From Hirudo medicinalis (taxonomy: Eukaryota > Annelida > Clitellata > Hirudinida > Hirudinidae): DNA of 64,000 bases. The notes beneath the pieces were generated by a model. It was not told the DNA's origin. It did no database searches and was given only the letters and a program-made list of their open reading frames with translations. Where the stretch lies: NCBI GenBank assembly GCA_011800805.1, contig MPNW01000751.1, forward strand, positions 56,118 through 120,117, given 5' to 3'. The position numbers and the translations under genes were made by a program. Of this stretch, positions 23,235 through 36,295 are shown piece after piece; the stretch's first letter is position 1, and each line of letters begins with the position of its first letter.

Positions 23235-25180
23235 GATATAACCTGATCTGATATAATAATATAACAATAACAACAACAATAATCATAATAATAAAATAAT
23301 AATAATGATCAAGACAATGTTATATTGTTACTGTTAGTTTTATTGTTATTTGTATTGTTAACATTGTTATTATTATTGTTTTTGTTATTGTTATCATTGT
23401 CGTTATCATAAGCACCAATACTTTTTATGTGGTTATTGCAGTCAATGTTACTGTCAGTACTGTGTTCAACCTTTCCATTTCTAATTATAACAGTGGCACA
23501 TTTGCTCAATCTAAATGACCTCTGTACATAAGTACTAAAATGTTTAACATTGACTAAAGCTTGTTTCAGTTGGTCTTCATCTTTTGTAACCAACTTCAAG
23601 TCATCCATGCACAGCAGGTATATCGCATTTTCACTTCCGACAATGTATTCGAATTGTTGTTCATTCAGAAGCCGAGCGAGAGGAAACAAAGACATGCAGA
23701 ACGGCAATGCGGAAAGTGAGTTCCCTTGGAAAATGCCCCTCCTGATTGCTGTTGACTCTCTCATCAGCACTCCCTTATCACAACAAATGCACATTTGTGT
23801 TTTCCATCTTGTCGTGGAGTCATTAAGGAATGTTCTGATGATAGGGCATACTTTATAAATCTCCAGAATTTCCATTATCAAAGTATGTGGGAGACTATCA
23901 AACACCTTTCTGTAGTCTATCCAGGCCATATTCAAATCCTTCTTTTCTTTCTTGGCTGACTGAGTTATTGCCAAGTCTAGGAGAGTTTGATCTTTGCATC
24001 CTCTGGACGATTTTTTACCATCTTTTTGTTCTGGAGGAAATATTTGATTTTTAATGAGATGGTTATACAGTCTGTTTTTTATTGCACTTGTAAGAACTTT
24101 AAACATAGTGGGAAGGCATATTATTGGTCTACATTTATTTGGGTCTTTAGTGTCTGATCCCTTAGAGAGTAGAAACCTAACTCCAGTACTTAACCAACTC
24201 GGTTGGAGGGATGTGTCTTTCATTATGATATTGTAAACTGTTGTCAGTGTGGGATGAAGTGGTTAATTTTTTAATTCAAAAATTGTGCAACATGTCCAAT
24301 CCTGGGGATTCGAGGTTTGTTTTATGGCCTCGATGAATTCTTCAAGTGTGATATCATTCCATTCATACATTTCTATATGATTAAATGCATTTTTTTATCT
24401 CCCCATTCCAACCTGCATCCTGTTTATGCACTACATTATTTTCCAATATTTGTCTCCAGAAGTTGTTTATCTCCATTAGTGGTGGAGGGTCTTTTATTTC
24501 AATTTGCTGATTTCTCAAATTTCTGTTAAATTTTTTCATGTCATTAATGAGCAGCATTTTTATTTTGATAATATTGAGTGCTTCAACTGCTTTGGGCAAA
24601 TCTTTGGGCTTTTGCTTGCATTTTCAATTGTTGTGATGGTTTGAACTTCTTCAATTTGTCATCACTGTTTTCAATTTTGTCTTTTGCATCAATTACATTC
24701 CTTTGTACTTTTCCACATTGGTAATTAGAGTTTTAACTTTTTCTGAAAACAGGTCTGACTATTTCTTCATTTCCTGCTTATTTGCTTGCAATTTTTCCTG
24801 GATTTCTTTCTTTTGTTCAACACTTTCTTTTAGCATTTTCTCAATGTCATCCATTTTCCTTGACATTTGTTGTAGTTCAACTGTGTTATTGTTTAATTCC
24901 ATCATCTGGATTTTCTGTTCATCCAGGTTTTTTTCATGCATTTCATTTTCCTGAAGCACTCTTTTGATTTCTTTAATCTCAATTAGACTTTCATTCTTCT
25001 TGGTTGGATCTTCCACAGTGCTGGTCAGGCATTTCAGCTTTTCATCGCACTTGTGCAATTGTCACACAAATTCAATCCCTGCATCTCTCGCACTAGTTTT
25101 GTGTTGTCATTATTTGACTCGCTTCTAGTTTTTATTCCCAGTGGCATTTTCAAAAACATGGGCTGAATTTAATCGCAAAT
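23235..25180 (-). mobile_element. Non-LTR retrotransposon with reverse transcriptase, degraded
   Basis: The frame 23,309-24,223 encodes the core of a reverse transcriptase: KDPNKCRPIICLPTMFKVLT, AWIDYRKVFDSLPHTLIMEI (motif A), RRGIFQGNSLSALPF (motif B) and LLCMDDLKLV (motif C, with C where Y or F is usual). The upstream frames 24,381-24,599 (FNRNLRNQQIEIKDPPP, FWRQILENN) and 24,759-25,058 (a coiled coil) belong to the same element but are split by stops and shifts. The start region near 25,150 encodes MPLGIKTRSESNND. On the 3' side the protein runs into an (AAT)n array at 23,240-23,400, where the rest of the ORF is lost. The copy looks inactive. Confidence 0.75.
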
Positions 25181-26996
25181 GCTGTCGATTGATTCAACTC
25201 AAATCCACTACAAACTACGAAACTACTAGATAACTTACTATTAGTAGTTATGGTCCAATAATTATGCACAAATCTGAGCAAATGTTCGTTAGCTGCAATG
25301 TCTGCCGGACCCAAAGATTTTCGTTTTTTTCGTTATTATTATGTTATTATTATTGTTGTTGTTGTTGTTATATTGTTATGTTCTAGTTATGTCCTCTGTT
25401 GTTTCCTTATGATCTTTTGAAAAATGTACATTTCAGAACTAGGAGCTCTTAAGGAGAACTTAAGGAAGAAATCATTGTGAACTTCGTCTGGCCATAAGGT
25501 CCCCCATGTCTGACCTAGTAACCTCTTCTGTGATTGGTTTTTATTTGTTGTTCGTCATGTAAATTGGAGCATGATTTAAAACAACAATGCTTCAGAAAGG
25601 TGCTTTGGTATCGTCTATGTTTTGTTTTGGTATTTCCAAATGTCTATGTTTTCAATGTGGACTACTTGCACTCTGGGCTGTATTTGTCTGAGCTTCGGTT
25701 TCTGTTTTAGATTTTCTCAGACAGTTTCCCGTCCTTTGGGAATTTAAGGGAATACATTTTCCTTTTAATGTCGATCAAAATCGTTTAAAACTACTCAGAA
25801 TTGTTTATCAAGTATTATGAGTTCATGAAAAGTTAATCACATCTGAAGTAGCTCTTGATTAATGGCAATTTGTCTGCCTTTTATTGGCGGGGATTGTTGC
25901 TTGCCTGAGCAAGTGCTGAGGTGCCTCTAAATTCCCAATTAGTTGCTAAATATGCCGTCGAAAAATAGAAAAAGAAAAACCAATAGAAAATAGAGATAGA
26001 TCACACCTATCACGAGAACAACCTTAATCGATGGAACTCCGAAAAACGTTGAAGATTTAAAAGAGAAACATTAAAAATAAAATCATTCGTTTGTGCTTTT
26101 GGAATCGAAGAAGATGATGGAAAATAGACCCAAAGCCGTTCACGCATCTTTCGAAAAAAATGAACATTCGATTTGATTTTATTCCGGGTTGAAAGATTTC
26201 CGAATCGAGACGATTAAACAAGATAACAAATGTCTAATTCTAAACAAGGCTACTGCTAGCAAACAAGTAATCTCTAGACCTCTAAATACAACAAAACGAC
26301 TAAAAACTAATAAAATAATTTTCGCAAAATGGCAAAACTTAGCGGTACCAAAAATTGAATTACAAAAATCACTCGATCCTCTGTCGGAGTCCGTTCCCGA
26401 AGACCGCGAGATGAGCGGAGTTTAAAATATTAAAAAAATAAGTTTAACAAACAGCTACCTACGCAACAATTCAAATGAGCATCTTCCAATTTCCAGATGA
26501 AACGTTGAAGCTTAATGAATCCGTCCAAAACGAGAGGAATTGAAAAACAAAGGAACCCGATTTTTAAGCACGAATTGAAGAATTAAGAATTGATAATTAA
26601 TTCAAAGTGACTTTGAATAATCACCGTTTAGCAAAAGGAAAAAAAATAAACAAATAGATTTGAATCATTGCTCAGGCAAAATAACGCGAAATAACCGGCA
26701 GTGAACGAAACCATTCCAATAATACTATTTAATCACTCCAGGAGCACCGATGATGCAAAAGACATCAGGATTCTTCATCACATTACTTCATTCAATTGTT
26801 GAATCTTTTCGCTCAACATCAACATCAAATGTCATTACATCGAATAAAGCCACTCCATCTTGAAGACTCTCTAAAACTGACAAGGTAAACAGTGGTATTA
26901 CTCACTCATTCTCGCAGCTTCTGCGACGAGAGACATCGAATGAATCGACGTGCAGGCGTGCAAAAAACCAGCTAGAAAAAATGGTCGATCACGTAC
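25181..26996. other. AT-rich spacer
   Basis: No gene seen. A (TTG)n/(TTA)n patch lies near 25,335-25,375. The open frame at 26,189-26,425 is lysine-rich, matches nothing I know, and has no splice or start context. Confidence 0.5.
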
Positions 26997-27601
26997 AGAG
27001 AGCTAATTCCGCACTGGCGGAACTTGAGGTGGTCGATGAACTCCCTGGCTCTGTTGATGTCAGCGAGAGCTTCCCCCAACTCACAGAGGAGAACGTAGGA
27101 AAAGACGCCAGTGTTCTGCCCTCTTCTCGGGTCGTAGGACGTGGCTCCTTGCTGAAGAGACGAAGATTGCGTTGAGAAGCGGTGGTGGAGACCACTATTT
27201 TCAGTCTGAAACTCGCGGCTGAGAGACAACGAGGTGCCGTTGTGTGGTGCTGGTGGAGGCCAACTGGTGAATCCTGCATCGTGCGTAGGTTCCTGGACTG
27301 AAGATTTCGACGGGAAAACAGAGGTTGCATTGACGGGGGTCGGGTTGATCATCTTGTGGAATGTTATGCGCTCCAGTTTCAGGCTGGGCGGGATGTTTTC
27401 CACGATATAATCAGCTCCGCTCCAGTAGCTCCAGGTGCGATCGAGGCTCTCCAGGTTGCTTCCGGATGTCATGAAAGCACTGAGGATATAGGCCGTGTTC
27501 GGATTCGACGGCCGTTTCGGAAGGAGTGAAGTCTCTTTGTCGACGAACGTGTGCAACTCCTTGTAGGCCCCTGTATACACGAAACAAGGGAGTTTGTGAG
27601 G
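26997..27601 (-). CDS. Exon of a GPR158/GPR179-like receptor ectodomain (tentative)
   Basis: One 605 nt internal exon: acceptor TTTTTTGCAG|CCTCAC at 27,601 and donor CT|GTACGT at 26,997. It begins HKLPCFVYTGAYKELHTFV and continues NPNTAYILSAFMTSGSNLE, then RTWSYWSGADYIVENIPPSL and KLERITF. The order FVYTG...A.(Y/F)L..M..S...E.LD..W......VE..P...R..ITF resembles the segment that opens the Cache ectodomain of GPR158/GPR179, recalled from memory and not aligned. The second half is Ser/Pro-rich and ends YVLLCELGEALADINRA. If right, it is part of an orphan class C-type receptor; the seven-helix exons are not in view, and retroelements occupy the region where downstream exons would be. The His-run just upstream in this frame comes from a (CAT/CAC)n microsatellite and is not coding. 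The gene is otherwise unrecognised. Confidence 0.42.
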
Positions 27602-27654
27602 CTGCAAAAAATAAATCCTGCCCAAGGGAGCAGCGGACGTTTGAATATGTGATG

Positions 27655-27742
27655 AGATGATGATGGTGATGATGATGAGATGATGATGATGGTGGTGGTG
27701 GTGGTGGTGGTGGTGGTGGTGATGATGATGATGATGATGCTT
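27655..27742. repeat. (GATGAT)/(GGT)n microsatellite
   Basis: Alternating GAT and GGT units directly upstream (on the minus strand) of the putative receptor exon; it reads as a poly-His run on the minus strand. Confidence 0.9.
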
Positions 27743-29505
27743 AGGCGTGCATGGCATAGCCAGGTAGGATGGTTTATTTAGACATGGTCCCTAGGTCTTT
27801 CTATGTGATGACGTCAGATAGCATCGCAGTACGTGTAAAATATTAACCTGTACACGTAATTTTAATTCATTCATTCATTGCGTTACAAACTTTTTGTTTG
27901 GCAATTTGAAATTTTGAGGACACGTCTTGGTATTTTTTAAAAATAATTTTAAAGTTCCATTCACTTTTCCACCATTATTCATATCAATCCTTGAGTCACA
28001 TCGTGCAGTGTGAACGCCAGGACACATCTTTCAAAATGTTTCCCTTCTGGAAAATATTTTCCCCGCATTAGAATTTATTTCTTTGTCGACCAAGCAACGA
28101 ACCGAAGTGATTTTCAGCAATATGTTACTGGAACAGTTCATCGGTTGAAAGGAGGCAACATACGTATACCTGGTTAGCACCGAAACCCCACACGATCTAC
28201 ATTTTGAATTAATTTATAATTTTGAACGATTTTGTGAACATTACCTGTAGCCATCAGTTTGCAATGTCTCGACTGTCCATCTTAAGTGGAATATTCTCTT
28301 TCGTGAGAACATCCGTTTAGTGTTTATGATCGGCGTCTGGTGCATGATTGTTGATCGAGGAAATCACATGCATTGTCAATGTTGGAAGTGTTGAAAGATG
28401 TTGCAGTTCACTTGAAACTCCGAGAACAGGAGAAGCTACTCGAAACCAATTGAATGGTTCCTTCAGTTAATATCTCGCTATTAAAAATCACGACAACAAA
28501 AAACCAAATCATTGGGGCTCTCTCCTCCAATGCAATAGCATTTCCATCAACTTACGTTCGTGAATCCAGCATTGAAAGTCTGACGAACAGCAACAATTTG
28601 AAGAAGCTGCTGAAAATCTTATTCTTCCTACCAAGGAAGACCTTAATCTTCCTAAATCCCTTCGAGAAGTAATACTTAGTAAGCATTAGAGTCTGAATGG
28701 CAGAATGGAATTTTATAAACCAGGTTTCAAATTAAGGGATACAAATTGAAAATGGACCAATTTGATTTGTGGACGCATTCTTCATCCCTGACATTCGAGA
28801 GAAGATGCTGTAGAAAGAAGACACGATGAAAAGTGTGAACTACAAAGGTGTTTAAAGGATTTCGAAACCGTAAACTTGGGTTACCTCTTGGATTTGAGAA
28901 AAATCCTTGCGAGGTATCGTTGGATGTAAATCTAAACGCCATCGAGTCGGAAATTAGTTGCAGAATGGGGCTGGAAGTAAAAGTTAAGCGAGGTTCTCAT
29001 GCGAACAAAATCCATTTGATCAGCGCTAAATCAGGATCGATACTGAGGTGATTTATCGAATTGCTTCTTTAAGGTGTGCGAATGCTTGTAGATCAATCAA
29101 TAACGGTGTTTAGCAGCTCAGCAACTGAAACTTTAGAAAGCCTAGCGACTGGAAAATTGCCTGGAAGCGAACCAGGAAACCACTTGATTGGGAATTGTTT
29201 GATCCAAATTCCTTGAATAGGTCTTGGAAAAGTTTTCATCGCAAAAGACGAAAACACTCCAACGTTTCCATTGGATCTCTCCATCCATGACCGTCTGCAT
29301 TCGAAACTGATTTTCCTGCATATTCCACGACTCTTCCGCTCTCATTTGACCGGTGAAATTCACATCCGAATGGCTCTCGTCTTATTAAGGATAAAATGAC
29401 CTTGTGACGATGAAGTTTGCCTCAGATGGGCGGATTGGGAAAAGTAAAAGATACAATAGTCTGCACTTCGTTGCAAGAACTCTGGGACATGATACACCCC
29501 ATCGT
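27743..29505. other. Spacer, no supported gene
   Basis: Several short overlapping open frames on both strands (for example minus 29,142-29,363 and plus 28,848-29,051) lack convincing splice edges or family motifs. Nothing firm can be called. Confidence 0.45.
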
Positions 29506-29509
29506 CGAC

Positions 29510-29880
<371 letters not shown>

Positions 29881-30282
29881 GGATGAAATTATCAATGGAT
29901 GGATCGCTTTTTAACTACAGCTTCCTCCACCAATAAAGTCAAGCGTTCCATGAGGTTGCTAAGATCTGGAAGATGATGAAGAGGACGATGAATGATTGCG
30001 AAATGATAATAAATGACGATGATAGCCTGGGCGTGAAAGATGGCCAAAACAAATCATCATTATGATGATTATGGCGGCAATAATTCTTACGATGATAATG
30101 ACGATATGGTGATATGGCGATGCCTAACGCGATGTCAAGGGTTATTGCTAAGCAATAACTCACAAAATGCGAGTACAACAATGACTCTAAGATTTTAAAA
30201 CAACGTCCAGTTGTCGACGAACAAGATGGAAGCGTCGACGACGATGAAGACGAGGAAAATACAAAAAATAAGATTCCAAGTT

Positions 30283-30446
30283 AGCCGAATTTGTCTTAGG
30301 AATGCGAACGAAAAATCCACCTCTGTTTTTGAGAACTTCGATGAAGTCCCCCTCGACTTGGTGGCGTCCATTGTCCTGGTCGTTTGCCTTCCTCGTCCTT
30401 TGAGATTCTTCCTTGTAGACGATGTAATGAACATACGGAAAACGAG
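30283..30446 (-). CDS. Candidate exon, unrecognised protein
   Basis: The acceptor TTTTTGTTTGCAG|CT at 30,446 is strong. One reading frame is open for over 250 nt and has coding-like base use, starting RFPYVHYIVYKEESQRTRK and continuing VEGDFIEVLKNRGGFFVRIP. No clear donor is visible, so the 3' edge is approximate. A second open frame on the same strand (30,195-30,452) would give a type II membrane protein with a helix WNLIFCIFLVFIVVDASIL. I do not recognise either protein. It lies between the tentative receptor exon and the polyglutamine exon on the same strand and could belong to the same transcript. Confidence 0.3.
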
Positions 30447-30660
30447 CTGCAAACAAAAACTCCAAGTGGAATGGATGGATGGATGGTGATGGATGAGATG
30501 GAGATGAGATGGATGTCGGCAGAAGCATTACTCATCTTCCCATGCGTCCGAAAGGTTGGCCAATTAGGGGTTGTTTGGTGGGCGGAGTTAGCGTTTGGAA
30601 GCAACATTTTCAACTGAATCCAGTTATTGCTAGCCTTGATATTAATCCTAATTTGAAACA

Positions 30661-30670
30661 ACAGCATCAA

Positions 30671-30702
<32 letters not shown>

Positions 30703-30817
30703 TAAAAGACGACGACGACAACAACAAAGATCTTCAGACTTTCCAGACTTAATTGAGCTAACTACAATGAAAGCGGTCATTCCTGATCATCATCATCATC
30801 ACCACCACTACCACCAT

Positions 30818-30849
<32 letters not shown>

Positions 30850-30870
30850 TCGCCTTCATCATCAATAGCT
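30661..30870. repeat. (CAG/CAA)n then (CAT/CAC)n microsatellites
   Basis: CAG/CAA units at 30,661-30,705 followed by CAT/CAC units at 30,781-30,868. Confidence 0.9.
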
Positions 30871-31375
30871 TTCCAAATCCTTTCCTTGCATCTTCTGGTC
30901 AGCCCGATCAATCGATCAATATTATTGATCCCAAACAGACCACTGCCGTGGATCCATTCCCATTGGTTGCATTCTTTTGCAGTCAAATCAGAGGACTTAA
31001 ACAATTGATTCCTTTATTTGGAAAACCTCGCTCGAAAATATTGCAATTTGATCAATTTTGTTCGATGTCAACGTTTGAAGTAACTTCTTGAATTTTGTTT
31101 TGTTTCTTGTTTTGTTTTTTAAAGAATTATTGAAGTCACAAGTTGTTTAAGATAAAAAATCACTTGAGAATATATAGGAAATTATTCTTCCGTTAGGAAA
31201 GAGACAGATCTCGACGTCGTAAATTCAACCAACTGGATCTTATTTCATCACGTGCACATCCTCTGAAGCCTCCAATCACGTACCATGTAAACATCAAGAT
31301 TGCATCCATAAAAATCACTTTCGAAAATTTTCCACATAATATTTTGCTACTATTAAATACTATTAAATACTCTAA

Positions 31376-31398
31376 TAATAATAATGATAATGATGATG

Positions 31399-31456
<58 letters not shown>

Positions 31457-31515
31457 TAACACTAATAACAATGATAACAATGATAACAACAATAACAATA
31501 ACAGCAACAACAACT

Positions 31516-31553
<38 letters not shown>

Positions 31554-31580
31554 AATATTAATAATAATAATAATAATTAA
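31376..31580. repeat. (AAT)n-(AAC)n compound microsatellite
   Basis: About 200 bp of AAT, AAC and GAT units. The open frames over it are poly-Asn, poly-Thr or poly-Ile artefacts. The surrounding 30,871-32,590 has no supported gene. Confidence 0.93.
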
Positions 31581-32634
31581 TCTTCAGCAAATAATTATCC
31601 GCTATTAATAATTATTTTCAAATTGATAACTAGAAGAAATCACATTGAAAACACATCGTCTGCTGACGATTTAAAGTCAAAAAGGAAGCACAAGTCATCA
31701 CGCTGAAAACATCAGGCTCCTGAAAACACGGCGAAGATTGGACAAAGATTATTTCCCTGTTTGGAGGCTCTGTAAACAAGGACCAGCCATAAAGATGTCT
31801 TTTAATTATTTGCTGTGGGGGGATCTAAGAGCTACACCGGCAGAGGTTCTTAAAGATATTTTGAGAATTACGAACCGTTCGTGGCTTTCATATGATGGAA
31901 AATAAGAGGAGCATAAGTGAAAAATTAATAATAATTTGTGATAAAAACGATAAAACTGGAAGTTTTCCAAACATCTTCTTCGAGTTGAAAGCTTTCACGG
32001 CGGGCTTCATTTACAAGGAAGACTTCCTTCTCGTTAAAGTTCTCGGAGTATTCGAAAGTTAGCTTTTACTTCAGGCGAGGTCATCGTAACAAGCGTCCAT
32101 TTCGGTCAGTCAAACTTGAGTACAAGCTGGAGCAACCCTGAGTTACGCAAGTCACTTGTCGTGGCGCTTTTCACGTTAGGTTTTAATTTTCGTCTGCTGA
32201 ATAATTCAATGGCCGTGTTTTGATGTAATTTTAGGAGGATTTTAATCGTATTTTTTAATTTTTACTTTTTTAATTCATCAATTTTTTTTGGTCGAGCGGA
32301 AGTCGGCAAAATTATTGGCAGAGTGTTTCCGGTGGAAATGTATTTCTTCTCCTGATTTACGTTATTGGCTTTCTAGGAGGCCGGTTATTGCCATAGCGAG
32401 CCATATATTGTCGAAGCAAGTTTTTGAAATAATAATAAAAGAATTTATCGCCAATAATTTTATGGCGTGGTATTTAAGGAGATAAACTAGCTTGTTGGCA
32501 ACAATCGGATGTCCGATGACGATCATTAAGCTGCCATATTAAGTTGGAGTATCCCAGGTACTCACTCCGTAATCTCATACGACCACAACAATGCCCGCCA
32601 ATGCTTGGCAATTCATCATCGTTGTCTTAGTCAT

Positions 32635-32640
32635 CACAAC

Positions 32641-32711
<71 letters not shown>

Positions 32712-33055
32712 CCACCATCATCATCGCCGACGTCATCGTCATCATCACCATCACCATAAATGTCTATCTGTAGAGTTTAAGCGGTACGATTTCTTATCAT
32801 TTTTCCCCATCTCAGAATATCGAGAGAATACTCCAAGGCTACCATGGAGCTTACGTGAATGTCTGACATTCAGAATGTTCTGGAGCTATTACTCGGTTGT
32901 CGTCATCATCATCATAACAATCACCACCATCACCATTATCACAATTATTTTCTTCTTCACCATCATCATCGTCGCGATCACGATTACGATCATCATCGCC
33001 GTCATAGTCACCATTGTTGAGTCTACAATGTCATCAATATCACCATCACCAAGGC
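32635..33055. repeat. (CAT)n microsatellite tracts
   Basis: A nearly pure (CAT)n array at 32,641-32,760 and a looser one at 32,895-33,050 with CAC, CGT and ATT units. The intervening 32,760-32,890 is unique sequence without a clear gene. Confidence 0.9.
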
Positions 33056-33791
33056 CACTTTTGCAAGACTTATAATTTCCGAATAAAATAGAAGTTATTA
33101 TTGATTTACAATCATAAGTTAATTGCTGTCAATGAAGATGTTAAATGTAAATTTTTTTTTTTACAGGATTTTAAGGATTCCCAAAGTCATATCGAAGCAG
33201 AATTGAATTTTTAAAGCATTTAAGGCACATTTTAGACGCTAAATATAACTTTAATTGAATGAAATCGTCGATTTCATTTGATTTAATTAATAATACATTT
33301 ATAATGATCAGAGAATACAATTAACAGTTTGATTCATTTAAAAATCCAGTCCAAGCAAGCCTCATCATTTGACAAGCAATCCCAGGGACACCTAACTTGA
33401 AACAGCACCAAAGGTCTTTTCTAAATTCCAGCACAACTTTGCACCTAGACAAAAAGAAATATTTTGTCTCCAATGAGACACCAGTTTTATCTTGAGTACG
33501 CCATAAATCCATCTCTCGATTGTGCACTCAAGGATTTCAATTTCAGAAGAAAAGAACAAAATAAACGGACGAAATGAATGAATGAATGAATGAAAGCGAA
33601 ATGTGAATAGGTTCAAATAATTATAAGAAATTCGTCAGAAAATGTTTGAGCAAATCTTTTTCTTTACACCGTTTACAAGGCTCTATAAATTATATATTAA
33701 ACTATATGACGGAATGTAATAGTCGCTTTAAAATGCTATATTTTGTTCTGTCGGCACCGATTTCTTTGAATTTTGTGAATAAGTAACGAAA

Positions 33792-34134
33792 CTATTGTGA
33801 ACCTCGGAAATTCCTATGACGTTGCATGTCTCGATAAATTACTTGGCGCCCAATTTGTTGACGTCGGATTTGAAATGCCCTTTGAACTTGGGAATTGATT
33901 ACCAGCCTAACCAAGATGTCTGCAAGCAAGTAGGCTGCTTTATTGTTCTGAGCCTGAAATTGTACATACCCTTGGAATGAGAGGGTTGTATTAGTTCCTG
34001 CACACACCCGGCTCTCAGGATCAGCTGGTTTTGAAGAAGGGAATGGGTTCCTTAGTGTCGCTTGCGGTGTGTCCATGGTTCTTGTACTTGTTCTGTTCAG
34101 TTGTTCTTGTGGTTGAGCCTGGCTGCACTCTAGC
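33792..34134 (-). CDS. Candidate exon, unrecognised protein
   Basis: From an acceptor-like TTTTGGCTAG|AG near 34,134 the minus strand stays open to a stop at 33,792: CSQAQPQEQLNRTSTRTMDT, SRVCAGTNTTLSFQGYVQFQ and NNKAAYLLADILVRLVINSQ followed by RRQQIGRQVIY. Codon use looks coding, and a good donor (GG|GTATGT at about 33,983) could end a shorter exon after LSFQG. The helix AAYLLADILVRL loosely recalls the TAYILSAFM segment of the exon at 26,997-27,601, so it may be a related or duplicated ectodomain piece. The family is unknown. Confidence 0.32.
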
Positions 34135-34899
34135 CAAAAGACACGATTTTATTTCAAAGCGGACTTTAAGGAGGCTTTCACAGCAGGAAATGTTCAAAAA
34201 TGTCTTCCATTTTTTCCAGCAAAATGAGGCTCGTTAACGTCCTGCCACAATTTATTTGAAAAAAAAGTTTTTCTCCAAAGATCCGAGTTTTAGAGCTCTC
34301 GTTGGAGTTGTAATGAACATTAAAATGGCCATTTTGACGTGTCTTTGCAGCCATCGTAAATGATGGAATTGTTATTTAAAATAACAAATTGTCCTTTTAA
34401 AGGCGAAGAAGTTGCAAAAAATATTTTGTTCCTAAAAAAAAAAAATAAAAATAAAAATTAAGAAGGTTAAAGTATTACCCAAGAACCATTTCTAACCCAA
34501 GAAAGGGATACAATTTGTTTACGTAATCTTAACTATAATTCAGAATTTAGAATTTTTGAATATAATTTGCAGCAAAATGTAAACAAAAAAGCTACAAGCG
34601 AGAAAAAAGTTCCCTGCACTTTTGCATCACTTTTTTCCATCTCTCCAAGCATCGCATTGCTTTCCAAATCCAGGGAATTTCATTGGAATATCAATGAGTG
34701 AGAAAGAATCTTGAAAATTTGTGGATAAAATTCTGAATGATTAAACATTATTCCTTGAAAACATCGCAAACGAAAGACATATGTTAACTATTCGATGATA
34801 TTCGATGACCAAAATTAACCGGTTTGTTTTGACGGTTTCAATTTGCAGTCGTAAACAAGAATGATTTTGTTACAAATTGATAAGAATCTGTTATGGCCT

Positions 34900-35095
34900 G
34901 CAGGTTAGATCACTGGTTGTATTCCTGCTTGTGGCGGTTATGTGCTGTGTTTGCAACCCTGCCTGCACCTCCAGGGAGCCCCTCAGATAGGGGGCCTTAT
35001 TTATACAAACGGTAGAACGATTAAAAAGTGCAGTCAAGTCATACTCGGTATGACATACATAAGGAACTCACAAAATTAGTTAAACACAAATCAAA
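34900..35095 (+). mobile_element. tRNA-derived SINE-like repeat, copy A
   Basis: Shares order and words with copies at 38,290-38,380 and 56,087-56,283: GCAGGTT at the 5' end, a box B-like GTTTGCAACC, CTGCACC.CCAGGGAGC, a TATATAAA/TTATTTATA core with GGTAGA.CGA, then AAAAAGTGC and TACATAAGG.ACTCA. The order A box, B box, unrelated body fits a tRNA-derived SINE. Confidence 0.65.
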
Positions 35096-36295
35096 ATCAA
35101 ATCAAAGAATTAGAACATTTTAATAAATTGTTGACTTATTGACTTTAATTGTACAACATTAATTCATAAAATAAATATCAATAGAACAAAAATATCCACA
35201 AACAAACAAGCGGCAGCAAAGAGAGGAAAATATCCAGGTCATATTTTCACCTTTAAAAGCTTCCCCTTCATCGGGTGTTGATTAAGTTCTGCCCTAAATA
35301 GTGGACTGTGGCAAAGAGAATTTATTCCTGGAAAACATTTTATTTGCTTTCCTTGGAAATTCGTCAAATTCCCCAAAAAAATCATGAAAATTCTTAAATG
35401 TTTCTAAGAGATCTGGATGTTGAAGACATTGAAGTCAAAATGTCACTTTGAGACTGAACCATTTTTATCTTAACCATTGCTTAATTTGTGAATACGAATA
35501 ATAATAATAATAATAATATTAATAATAATCATAATAATAATAACAATAATAACATTATTAATCATTGTTAATTTATATGGCGCCGCAAACATAGCCACAG
35601 AGACTCTCAAACATTGCACTTATTGTTTGTAGGAAATACTGTTATTCTTATTTTCAGGCTATCTTAGGAAACAACAAGAAACCGTTTGAGATAAAATGAA
35701 TGCTTCAAAATCTGTCAACAATTTTGAAATGATTAAAGTAATTTAAAACAAATTAAGAAATAATATCGGTGTGAGAAATAACAATCACTCAGAATCAGTC
35801 TTTAAGACAAAGATTTTCTCTTTCTCGGCGCCATTATTCTGCCGAATTGAATCCCTCGTAAAACAACAAAATATGCACGAACAAAAAAATAATAATAATA
35901 TTAATCGACTTTGAAAAATGTAAAAAAATAAAAATCTAAATAAAAAAAAAATAAAAAAAAATCAAGGTGAGAATCAAAAGTAAAAGCAAAACCGAACGAG
36001 GACTCATCGATCCACTCCGTCTGCTTATGGACGAGGAATTCCCGCCACTGAGGTCCGCAAAAAAAGATCAATAAAAAGCGACTCGAAACTGGAAGGAAAT
36101 GCCACCCACCTGGTGATGGTCGCCTTGGAAACTCAAATTGTTTGTTCTTCGCAATTTGATATTTTCGCTTTCAATCATGAAATTGATTTTTAATCGAACA
36201 ATCGAAGTGATATTTTTTTTTTTAAATTATTATTTGTTAATATGTTGCTATTATCGATTACAGTTTTAAGTACGTTAAACTGAAATCCATGCGAT
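35096..36295. other. AT-rich spacer with small arrays
   Basis: (AAT)n at 35,496-35,560 and A-rich runs at 35,880-35,965. No gene seen. Confidence 0.55.

Noticed and set aside
23550..23858. Plus-strand frame of 102 codons
   Set aside because: Antisense shadow of the reverse transcriptase frame on the minus strand.
27662..27757. His-rich N-terminus (MPCTPKHHHH...) for the 27 kb exon
   Set aside because: It is the microsatellite read through the intron; a strong acceptor at 27,602 marks the real exon edge.
31193..31608. Poly-Asn, poly-Ile and poly-Leu frames
   Set aside because: Translation of the (AAT)n/(AAC)n array.
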